A stretch of DNA of 64,000 bases from Eremophila alpestris peregrina (taxonomy: Eukaryota; Chordata; Aves; Passeriformes; Alaudidae): assembly GCA_009792885.1 (NCBI GenBank), contig WMCF01000006.1, positions 1,406,784 to 1,470,783 on the forward strand. The letters run 5' to 3'. Below the pieces are notes generated by a model. It worked only from the letters and a program-made list of their open reading frames with translations. It made no database searches and was not told where the DNA came from. The translations under genes were made by a program, and so were the position numbers. Each line of letters opens with the position of its first letter. Position 1 is the stretch's first letter. This document shows positions 53,001 through 59,611 of this stretch, piece by piece.

Positions 53001-56000
53001 AGCTTTTTAAATGGTGGATAATACCATAGCTATCAAACCACAAACATAGGGGTAGATGTTTATTTTCCTTCCAGATTTCCACTGTGTCCAAATTTTTGAA
53101 AATTGCTCTGTGCTTTATGGTGATTTAAATAGATTTTAAAAATTCCTTTCTCTTCAGTCTACATGGCTGATGGATTATCTGTGTTTTTTTTTTAATTTAA
53201 TTTTTTTGCTTATTATTAAATGAAAATGGTGGACTGCAAAGATGAGCTGATTCAAAGATCTTGGGTAGTCAATTTTGAGAAAAATATTAATACTTATTAA
53301 ATCATTCATTTTCATAATTTAACAAAACAGAGAAATTTGACTTTGAAAAAAAGTATAATCTGTATTTTGCTTCAATTTTTAAAAACAGAAAAATTAAAAC
53401 TAGAAAGACAGATGAGAGTATTTCAGCTTGAGTTGACCGATTTTTAATTTTAATCAAAAATTATTATCTAGTTCTAATTTGCTAAAGAAAATAAATAAGC
53501 ATTTTGTTTAAAAGCAGTGTTACCCTCCATGCTTTTATGTCACTGAATGAACTAAAAAAAGTTTTAAACTAGCTCTAGATTCCTTTCCTAATAGAAAGGA
53601 AAATATCACACTGAACCTGGAAAAGAAGAAAGTATTTGTAAGTCAGTTAATATTCTTTTTAACGCTTCAGTCTTGTAAATATTTTTTAAAAAATGTTATT
53701 GAATAAATAATTACTAATTTAAAAGTGTTTCTGTATTGTGTTTTGGTTTGTTTGCTTTTTTCCCCCCAAGGAAATGTCTAGTTGCTTATTCCAATGTGTT
53801 TTATTTATTACCAAGAAAAAATACAGATTCTTAATTTTGTAGTCTGTCTTAATTCCTGGACAAAACAAAAGTATTTAGCAGCTAAAATTATAATTAATTG
53901 CAATTGAGTATAATTGATTGCACTACTGCAATAGAAATCTGTATCTAGATTTGTTCCCTTTAATAGGAAATAGATGAGCTAAAGGGAAAACAAAGAGAAA
54001 TAAGAGCCTTACTAAACTCCTGTTTTTAGACTAAGAGATGTTAATCTGAGTGGCCCAAATTTATAGTATTCTCATAACCAAATGGGTCCAGATTTCCCAA
54101 ATCCCAATTCCATACTTAGTTCACAGCATCTTTCTTACTCTGTTTGAATCCTGTTTTTTTTTAATTTTCCACATGGATTTTTTTAATATAAATTCTGAAA
54201 CTTATGTCAAATAAAGAAAAATGGAGGAAAACGTTGATATTGCTACACTTTTTGGGGGGATAAAAAATAAGCTTTGCTTTAATCCTTAAGAAATTACTTG
54301 TACCTTTGCCCAAGGGTTGCTGCTGCTTATTTATGTTAAAGCCTTTTATAACTTAAGATACAGATGTACTTTGAAAAACAACACTTTAACTGCAGAAAAG
54401 ATATGGGTGGGGGAAAGAGGGCTTGTCACCATCTTGGCTGTTTCATGTGGGACAAAAATTACAACACATTCAGCTTTTTCTTCTCAGTTGCTTTCCATTC
54501 TCCCTCTGTATGCATGTGTGTGTGTATCTCTGTGTATCTCCTGCAGTACACATCTAGGAAACAGGAGGGTGTTAAGTGAAAATGCTTTCACTCTGTGAAA
54601 GACCAGCCCTCAAGTTGTCATCCTCCCAGAACAACAAGACACATCTCACCTGTTAAGGAATTAAATGCACAACATGCCAACATCTCAGAAGTGGACTACA
54701 CACGTATTCAACTACTGGAAAGTGGGGACGTCCAAACTGGTCTCAGCATCTGAAATGTTGTTCTGATTTCCTCCATATTATTTATATTTGTAGTTACTTA
54801 TGAGGTTGAATTCAGTTCTATTCTCTGACAAGAGGGTCTTATGTGACTGCAGGATTCTGCCTGAAGTCTCCAAATCACCACCTACAGGGCTGAAATCCTG
54901 AAAGCTGTGGCATACATGTATGCAATGGGACAAGTGCAGGAGCTTTTCTGCTCCATCTTCTGTCACATGCACATTTGGATTCCTTGTCAATATTAGCCTG
55001 AGCCTGCAATCCAAAGTCTAAGTAGCTTCCAGTCAGTGATTGCATCCTACTTTCTGCTTTTGTTTTTCTTCATGGAAAAAACATATTTTCTACAAAGCTT
55101 TAGTAGGCCATGCCATCATCTGCAAATGTCCCAGATACAGCAGATTATCCATTCTATTTTATTTTCCTAGTGCAAAAATAGTTTTGATAATGGGAAAAGC
55201 TGGAACTTCTTTTATACGAATCACAAATAAAACAGTACCCCGAACAACAAAAACCCCTGAAAATAAAGCCAGTCTAAAATGGTCAGCATTTTTCCCAGGA
55301 CAGAGACATTTCTTTTTATGCTTTGAAGGAATTCTAGCTGAGAACAAGGGCAAATTAATGGAACATAAGGACTTGTTAAAAATAAAGCCAGTGTAGTCTC
55401 CTACTAATCATTGTTACCTCATAAAATCAAGTTTGCATGCATGATTAACAGGTTAAACTTTGATTCTATTCAATTTCTCTCTCTCCATGTTTCCCCATGA
55501 ATAGATAATGTAATTGATGCTTTGCCCCCAGGCTTCAAATGCCCCTACTGTCTTAGTGGAATGCCAGATATTTTTAAATTCATGTTATCGGCTCTTTGCA
55601 ACTTGTGGACCTGTAAAATATGTATCAAGGCTAGAACTGACAGAAATGCAGCAGCTGGCTGTAAGTTAGATGTGCCAGAAAATTGCCGTGTTATCTGTTT
55701 CAATGGAAGTAGCAATGAAAAGCAATCGTGTTAACTAAATATGAGCTAAATAACAAGATTAGAGTTTAATTAAAAAATTAAAGCAAGTCAAAACTTGTTT
55801 ATTATTTTGTTGGTTTCCTTATGCAACCTGAATTGTAATAATTGTATTGTAATAATATAAGGTGTTGTTTCTGTCTTGGATAAGAAGTGGTAAAATAAGT
55901 GGGGTGCAGGGATATGAAAAGACTTTAGTCCCCAGTCAAATTCTCTTGTGCCATTAAACTACAGATGCAGATTTCCATTTAAGTGTAAAATAATGGAACC

Positions 56001-59000
56001 AGAATCACACATTTGCTGCTTCTGTAGATTGTCTACATAGCTACCATTCAGCCTGATGGGTCTCAGCTCTTATCTGAACATGTGTTACAGTCACTTTCTC
56101 AGCTGCAAAATGAATATTTCTAGATTTCCATCTGGTGCAGGGGAAACCTGCCCATTTGCACTTGTGGGCCACATCTACCATCACTGCAAATAGCCAGGTT
56201 ATTCTGCCCAGGTCATGAGCAGAGAGTTTCATACCATGTTCTTTCTGAAGTATGACCTATGACATAAATGTCCTTTAAGAACTGGGAACTATGATACTAG
56301 AACTGGGCGTCTTGATAAGAGACAGTTTCCCTTGAAGCCTTCAGATTAAAAAATTAGTAATAGAGAGACTGTGAAAAATAATGGATCAATGGGTTCATGA
56401 AGATAGGCAATGATGTGCTAATTTGAAAACCCATATGAAATCTGTTCTAAGCCAGTGAAAACTAATCCTGGTTTCCTGTCTCTTTGGTATCTGAAAACGA
56501 TGCCAAGGGTGATAGATCCCCAAATCAGTGAAAGGCATTTTGGAATACAAAGGCATCAGACTCTGAATTTTAGGACTATCTGAAGTTCAGGAAAAACTGA
56601 AGCTGATCATGAGGGCTCTGCCGTTTCAAGACTGCCATACATATTATGTGCAGTATGCCATTTTCCCAAGAACTATATATGCAACTGTTTTGGCTTTTAA
56701 AAATTTATTTGTTTCTTCATTTAAAGCAGAATCCATTGTTTTATTGTTGCAGTTTAACAACTCTGTGCAGATTCTAGATTGTTTCTTGAGTTAAAGGCTC
56801 TGATCTTTCCGATAGCAATAATGGTGAATTGTTACCCAGAAACGAATATTAAGCACCAGAGGAAAATTAATCACATATTACATGCTTTGTCTTTCCAACA
56901 ATTTTGGTTTTGCTGATCAATATTATGATTTATCAATTCATTTTTACAGAGGTAAAGTTGCAAAGATTATTGAAAATGGATATGCATTAAGAAGAGTGTC
57001 ACTTGAGTAATAAGAATATGTTTTAGCAAATAGAGCCTTAGTTTTTTAAACATGGGCAAGAAGGATCCTAAAAAAACATGACAGCTGGATGAAATCTAAC
57101 ATTTTCAAACTTCAGTTGGTCAGAAAAACTTAAGCCCACAGTTTAACTGCATCTCGTTCATTAAAATACTGAACCATCCTTGTAAAAACAGGGAAAATAT
57201 TCCTCATTCTGAAAGAGCATAATTCCAGGGTTGCAACCTATTTCAGAATAAACCTTTTCCTGAATGTTTTTGTCCTCTCTGATATGTATCATCTGAATAA
57301 ATAGAAAAGTTGTTCAAACATTAGGATCCAAAGAATTTTTACTGCCAATAAAATATGGTACAAAATTAAGGAAAGAATAATGGTGATGAAAAAAGGGAGG
57401 TTTTCTAAAAAAATTTGAGATGAAACTATCTTGTGTTTTTTATTTCATTTTCATTTCCTCCTTTTCTTAATAGAACAAAGTATGTAGCATTTGAAGCTTC
57501 TGCCATTAAGTTGTTGAGTTTCACACTGTGGGGAGCTTGAAGAAGGTGATGGGGAGGGTTTGAAAGGAAGCATCTTCAACATGCATGAATGGGAATCAAA
57601 TCACTTCAGTGCTGTTCTGTGATTGTACAGTGAAATTTAATATCAGCTAGCAAATACACCATTATTTAAAGCAGGAAAACATAAATATGTCTTATTACAA
57701 CCACAGATAGGTTTGTTAGACTTCATCTCAAATAGGGCATCCAATTTTGGGTGCCACAATGCGTAAGATATTGATGAATTAGCACAAGTTCGGAGAGGCC
57801 ATTGGAGTGGAACAATTGCTTGGTGAGGAGAGGCTGGGGAAGCTGGACTTGTTCAGCCTGGAGCAGAGATGGTTTTGGGGGGACCTAACAGCAGCTCCCA
57901 GTGTCTGTGGGGAGGCCACTGAGGAGGCAAGCATGAGGTCTTCACAGTGGTGCAATGAGTTATTTAAAAATTATTCAACTGACAATACATCAAAACACAA
58001 AATCAATTGTCTAGGCATCCTAAATACCAAAGAAGAATGAAGAATAATCTGAAAGTGTTCTGACATGTAGTTCTCATCTGAGGCTTTGTCCAAATCTTAT
58101 TTCTATCTCTTTATGCTTCTTCAGACATGTCTTTCTGAGTGCCTAGGTATTCTTCTCAGATTCCCAGTCTGTCTTTATCTTCTTTATCTTCTTTATCTTC
58201 TTTATCTTCTTTATCTTCTTTGTCATCTTCTTTAAATTCATTCATTCTGCCCAAGTTATTGTCAATGATTCCAAATCTGAGTCCATTGTAACTTTCAAGA
58301 GACCCAAATAGGATATTTTGTTCTTCTGGTCTCCCACAGTAACATTCTAGTTAGAAATGTGATGAAATTTATTAAAATGTAGTAACTGTTCACAGTAGAG
58401 TGTGTAAGACAAAGGAACACTCAAAATACAAGGTATTTAAAATTAAGCAGCATTTTATGACTTCCATACCTTGCTGAAAAAAATTCATGTGCTATCAGTG
58501 AGAGAAGTGAAAAATTTGGGGAAAGAGGCTGCTTAGGAGCAGTTGTTTGAAGAGACTGCAAAACAGCCTAATTTAAGAGCAGCAGTAGTTTACCACAGGG
58601 AAGACATCATTGACTTAAGTGTAAGATAAAATGTAAGGCACCTGAGATGGAGTAGAAGAGCAGGGAATAGTTTTATTTGAGTTTTATGTATAGTTCTATA
58701 AGTTAAACAGTATTCCTGTAATTAAAACAAAGTGGCTCTGTGCTACAAAGAATATCACCTTGGAATAGTGATTACTGGACACACAGATGTTTACCAGTGA
58801 AAAGAGATTAGGTCTATTATGACATTAAAGCAGTTCTTTTTTCTGATAGTGCTGTAAAATCCTTTTAATCCTTTCCTTACCTGCTTCATTGGTTCTGATC
58901 ACTCGCGATGGTGTACTTGGGTCTCCAGTCCCAATTTTATTGGTTGCCACTACTCTGAACTCATACTCCACCCAAGGGTTCAGTTCCACAGCCATAGCAG

Positions 59001-59611
59001 ACTCCATGTCACCACTTATCAGATCTGGAACTGCAGACAGTAAAGAAATGTATAGGTCACTCAGAAATCTGAAGCTGACATGCAGCATCTCAATAGATAG
59101 CAGAGTTTGTGGTAGAACATGGTCATTAGAAATGATCCACACCAAGGATCTAATATGCCAGAAATCGCAGCTAGGTTTTTGGCACTGTAGTATTCCTGAA
59201 AAGACACAGATTGAAGGATTTAGGGGAGAGTTTTATGCTTATTCACAGATGCATTGTGGCAGGTGTCTTTGTGCTGTCCTTTCAGAGCTGTTGCTAAGTA
59301 ACACAAAAGGAATAAAAAAAGAAAAAAAATCAGTGATTTTAATTTGTCATTCTTTTCTTATGAGTATCTGTTCCTGTAGTTGCCAGTGATTATTACTGTT
59401 ATGATCAGGAGTTTTGAACAGTCTACTTGTGCTGTTTGAAATTTTTTCTCACCTGTTTTTACGGTCTGCCAGCCAAGAGAAAATGGACTGCGTGCTTGCA
59501 GGTTGTAGAGGGAGATAGGGCTGTGATTGTCTGCCCCTGGACTCCAGGAGAGTGTTGCTGTAGTGTCTGTAATTTCCTCCACTATTACAACCCCTGGGGG
59601 ACCAGGAGGAC
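26168..59611 (-). CDS. CNTN6: Contactin-6 (NB-3), 3' portion: nine coding exons
   Basis: CNTN6 is a GPI-anchored neuronal cell-adhesion protein of the immunoglobulin superfamily (six Ig plus four FnIII domains, about 1,028 residues in mammals). It acts at the neuronal surface in axon growth and synapse formation and is reported to bind Notch, CHL1 and PTP-alpha. This window carries only the C-terminal part. Spliced coding segments are 59611-59453, 59030-58881, 50153-50083, 47985-47751, 37068-36959, 30076-29890, 29439-29327, 27948-27780 and 26271-26168. They total 1,298 nt, all junctions are GT-AG, and the frame stays open to TGA at 26170-26168. The product is about 432 residues, starting inside a Gly codon. 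I identified it from remembered vertebrate CNTN6: the exon peptides and above all the C-terminus (STLHVLSTSSSS, then a hydrophobic run ending PSTSW) fit CNTN6 better than CNTN1, 3, 4 or 5. Four N-X-S/T sequons are present (NVS, NGT, NES, NES). The Ig-domain exons lie beyond position 64,000. Confidence 0.96.
26272..27779 (-). other. CNTN6 intron, FnIII-4 to GPI exon (1,508 bp)
   Basis: Apart from the read-through candidate next to its donor, I see ordinary AT-rich intron sequence with a T-rich run near 27,000-27,015 and no recognisable repeat family. Confidence 0.9.
27673..27779 (-). other. In-frame read-through extension of the FnIII-4 exon with hydrophobic segment
   Basis: If the donor at 27779 is not used, the CNTN6 frame continues through EVTLIFES, the hydrophobic run MVFILLINFVILY and the short polar tail QKNQCSHHSLAIK to TAA. 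The gene-strand hexamer AATAAA (27677-27672) overlaps that stop. This would form a composite terminal exon replacing the GPI signal by a membrane-spanning segment. The reading frame and motifs are visible; transcription of such an isoform is speculation. AT-rich introns often encode hydrophobic residues by chance. Confidence 0.25.
27780..27948 (-). CDS. CNTN6: CNTN6 exon: second part of FnIII-4
   Basis: A 169-nt exon with acceptor CCACCACAG (AG at 27950-27949) and donor TCAG|GTGAGG (GT at 27779-27778), phase 0 in and phase 1 out. It encodes VLFRQEGQSNSQVIETQ, then LLPDVGVYIIEVCAVSEGGD and the domain end IRVPSFSG. The Cys in EVCAVSEGG is TGT; in remembered mammalian CNTN6 this position is Arg. 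The acceptor has a weak pyrimidine tract. The frame stays open past the donor for 35 codons, which I list separately. Confidence 0.96.
27949..29326 (-). other. CNTN6 intron inside FnIII-4 (1,378 bp)
   Basis: A phase-0 intron with ordinary AT-rich content. I see no mobile element, RNA gene or open frame of note. Confidence 0.9.
29327..29439 (-). CDS. CNTN6: CNTN6 exon: first part of FnIII-4
   Basis: A 113-nt exon with acceptor TTCTTCTCAG (AG at 29441-29440) and donor CAAG|GTTAGT, phase 1 in and phase 0 out. It encodes PSQAPGNIMWIQDGSHVSLG, then WEPVRPLANESDVMGYK. It includes the strand B tryptophan and an N-E-S sequon. The intron to the preceding exon is 450 bp, so this pair of exons forms a compact cluster. 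Confidence 0.96.
29890..30076 (-). CDS. CNTN6: CNTN6 exon: second part of FnIII-3
   Basis: A 187-nt exon from acceptor TTGTTGGCAG to donor TCCC|GTAAGT, phase 0 in and phase 1 out. It encodes VGYWKDMQQEEAAEKVK, the N-E-S sequon in TEGNESS, and the tyrosine-corner stretch GLEGNTLYHLTVRAYNAAG, finishing at TKKS. The acidic QQEEAAEK loop is where I would expect most divergence from mammals. Confidence 0.97.
32008..32075. repeat. Homopolymer of 68 thymines
   Basis: An uninterrupted T run, equivalent to A68 on the CNTN6 coding strand. It is by far the longest homopolymer in the window. The flanks show no convincing target-site duplication and no retrogene body. Short arms TTTGGTC (32001-32007) and GACCAAA (32103-32109) form an imperfectly placed inverted repeat around it, probably by chance. 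Polymerase slippage or an assembly artefact could set its exact length. Confidence 0.95.
33206..33239. repeat. T-rich simple sequence with G interruptions
   Basis: T runs separated by GG and G form a low-complexity tract inside the CNTN6 intron. Similar but shorter tracts occur at about 15,738-15,761 and 47,509-47,522. Confidence 0.85.
36959..37068 (-). CDS. CNTN6: CNTN6 exon: first part of FnIII-3
   Basis: A 110-nt exon with acceptor TTAATACAG (AG at 37070-37069) and donor CGAG|GTATGA, phase 1 in and phase 0 out. It encodes EPTAAPIDVKATSLSVSEIL, then VAWKHIKESLGRPQGFE, with the strand B tryptophan in LVAW. Unusually for this AT-rich window it holds several CpGs, consistent with purifying selection. 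The flanking introns are the two largest that are complete and gap-free here (about 10.7 kb upstream, 6.9 kb downstream). Confidence 0.96.
37069..47750 (-). other. CNTN6 intron between FnIII-2 and FnIII-3 (10,682 bp)
   Basis: The largest gap-free intron in the window, phase 1. It contains the CR1 fragment at 44,322-45,244. Some open frames of about 120 codons (37,521-37,877 and 41,363-41,746, plus strand) resemble no family I know and look like chance. Otherwise it is AT-rich with no assigned element. Confidence 0.85.
44322..45244 (+). mobile_element. CR1 LINE fragment, reverse transcriptase 3' part to element end
   Basis: This is a 5'-truncated non-LTR retrotransposon typical of birds, inserted antisense to CNTN6. 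The plus strand shows the reverse-transcriptase stretch LGPALFNIFINDMD, then the FADD catalytic box in LSRFADDNKL (usually FADDTKL) and EAIQRDLDKLQKWA. After frameshifts it shows LDEKLDMSQQCALTA and the LFSLE-type region (TTGTTCAGCCTGGAG). It ends with the CR1 3' signature CCTTCCAACCCACATCATTCTATGATTCTATT split around 45,200-45,240. Frameshifts and internal deletions after about 44,560 and 44,920 show it is dead. Confidence 0.95.
47751..47985 (-). CDS. CNTN6: CNTN6 exon: remainder of FnIII-2
   Basis: The longest exon here at 235 nt, phase 0 in and phase 1 out. The acceptor is TTTTTCAG (AG at 47987-47986) and the donor is GGAG|GTCAGT. It encodes PVSEEFQSGEGFGYIVAFRP, the N-G-T sequon in RPNGTRGWKEK, SKFIYRDESVPPLTPF, and the strand F-G region EVKVGVYNNKGDGPFS, ending at VVICSAEG. 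The usual FnIII tyrosine-corner Tyr is a Phe (LTPFEVKV), which I recall also for mammalian CNTN6. It is a near-perfect match to remembered vertebrate CNTN6. Confidence 0.97.
47986..50082 (-). other. CNTN6 intron inside FnIII-2 (2,097 bp)
   Basis: A phase-0 intron. It contains a possible LTR end (about 48,760-49,085), a TA-rich dinucleotide patch at 49,514-49,534 and a 140-codon plus-strand open frame (49,525-49,947). That frame is AT-driven, matches nothing I know and is not called as a gene. Confidence 0.85.
48760..49085 (+). mobile_element. Possible ERVL-like LTR end with decayed primer-binding site
   Basis: The stretch has GC content above its surroundings, an AATAAA at 48,995-49,000, a pyrimidine-rich segment (GGGTCTCTGGTTTCTTTG) and then TTGACAGAGTGGGAG at 49,065-49,079. 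The last resembles the tRNA-Leu-type primer-binding site seen in ERVL elements. This order matches the 3' part of an LTR running into internal sequence. The left boundary is a guess and no gag or pol follows. It could also be unrelated unique sequence. Confidence 0.3.
50083..50153 (-). CDS. CNTN6: CNTN6 exon: first part of FnIII-2 (71 nt)
   Basis: A short 71-nt exon bounded by acceptor TTTGCTCACAG and donor GAG|GTAAGG. It enters in phase 1 and leaves in phase 0. It encodes VPKTPPANVSGRSGRR and then HELVIAWE, containing the FnIII strand B tryptophan and an N-V-S glycosylation sequon. It is too short to appear as an open frame with its own ATG, and I placed it from its splice sites and contactin similarity. 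Skipping it alone would shift the frame. A GTTTT repeat forms much of its polypyrimidine tract. Confidence 0.94.
50168..50190 (-). repeat. (GTTTT)n microsatellite in the acceptor of the 71-nt exon
   Basis: Plus-strand AAAAC repeats read as GTTTT units on the gene strand, ending about 15 nt before the acceptor CACAG at 50155-50154. They therefore supply most of the polypyrimidine tract. About four to five units are present. Confidence 0.9.
51016..51500. other. Assembly gap, 485 N
   Basis: A run of N within a CNTN6 intron. No expected coding exon is missing here: the exons on both sides join in frame as FnIII-1 and FnIII-2 (phase 1 to phase 1). The left edge is AAAGGTTTT and the right edge is TCCCTCCCTT, so a simple repeat or GC-rich tract may have broken the assembly. 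Confidence 0.99.
51640..51920. promoter_or_regulatory. Candidate conserved intronic element
   Basis: A stretch with TTAATTAA, AATTATGATG, TTTAATGG and other homeodomain- or MEF2-like AT cores. They are mixed with balanced, non-repetitive sequence, and the whole differs from the surrounding low-complexity DNA. The call rests on texture alone; no alignment was possible. Confidence 0.25.
51924..52160. repeat. Degenerate tandem repeat, unit about 92-97 bp
   Basis: Three copies begin with the same core: AAATGAATAAACGTTAAAAG at 51,924, AAATGAATAACCATTAAAAG at 52,016 and AAATGAGTAACTATTAAGTG at 52,113. Spacings are 92 and 97 bp. The first two also share the downstream stretch resembling GTCAAAAxxATxAATTTC; the third copy is partial and more diverged. 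No known family was recognised. Confidence 0.7.
57715..57961 (+). mobile_element. CR1-like LINE fragment
   Basis: The sequence matches the generic avian CR1 body. A piece near GGGCATCCAATTTTGGGTGCC corresponds to the usual QFWAP region. It is followed by GAGAGGCTGGGGAAGCTGGA, TTGTTCAGCCTGGAGCAGAG and a GGGGGACCTAACAGCAGCT block. It is truncated at both ends, diverged and antisense to CNTN6. Confidence 0.85.
58172..58216. repeat. 9-bp minisatellite (TCTTTATCT)x5
   Basis: Five perfect head-to-tail copies of TCTTTATCT are followed by a degenerate sixth copy (TCTTTGTCA). They lie in the CNTN6 intron. Confidence 0.97.
58881..59030 (-). CDS. CNTN6: CNTN6 exon: second half of FnIII-1
   Basis: This 150-nt exon lies between acceptor CTGTCTGCAG (AG at 59032-59031) and donor GCAG|GTAAGG (GT at 58880-58879), phase 1 to phase 1. 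It completes FnIII-1 with the tyrosine-corner stretch LNPWVEYEFRVVATN, then GTGDPSTPS and the linker TNEA. The intron separating it from the preceding exon is only 422 bp. It is also symmetric and individually skippable in frame. Confidence 0.96.
59031..59452 (-). other. CNTN6 intron inside FnIII-1 (422 bp)
   Basis: A phase-1 intron with no repeat or other feature recognised. Confidence 0.92.
59453..59611 (-). CDS. CNTN6: CNTN6 exon: first half of FnIII-1
   Basis: This 159-nt exon runs from acceptor TTTCTAG (AG at 59613-59612) to donor CAG|GTGAGA (GT at 59452-59451). It enters in phase 1 and leaves in phase 1. It encodes a Gly/Pro-rich lead-in (GPPGPPGVVIVEEI), the strand B tryptophan in TLSWSPG, and SPFSLGWQTVKT, all hallmarks of the first contactin FnIII domain. 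The Gly-Pro stretch is the hinge between the last Ig domain and FnIII-1. An N-H-S triplet is present but is followed by Pro, so glycosylation there is doubtful. Being 159 nt and phase 1-1, this exon could be skipped without a frameshift. Confidence 0.96.

Larger units (their letters stand above)
50154..58880 (-). other. CNTN6 intron between FnIII-1 and FnIII-2 (about 8.7 kb with gap)
   Basis: A phase-1 intron. It holds the GTTTT repeat next to the exon, the N gap, a conserved-looking segment at 51,640-51,920, a degenerate tandem repeat, a CR1 fragment and a 9-mer minisatellite. Its true length depends on the gap. Confidence 0.85.

Noticed and set aside
58889..59389. 166-codon plus-strand open frame
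   Set aside because: Antisense to the second FnIII-1 exon and the adjoining intron; the minus strand explains the conservation.
26168..59611. Alternative identity as CNTN3, CNTN4 or CNTN5
   Set aside because: The C-terminal tail and the GWKEK, RPQGFE and VLFRQEG stretches fit CNTN6; the other contactins have different tails as I recall them.
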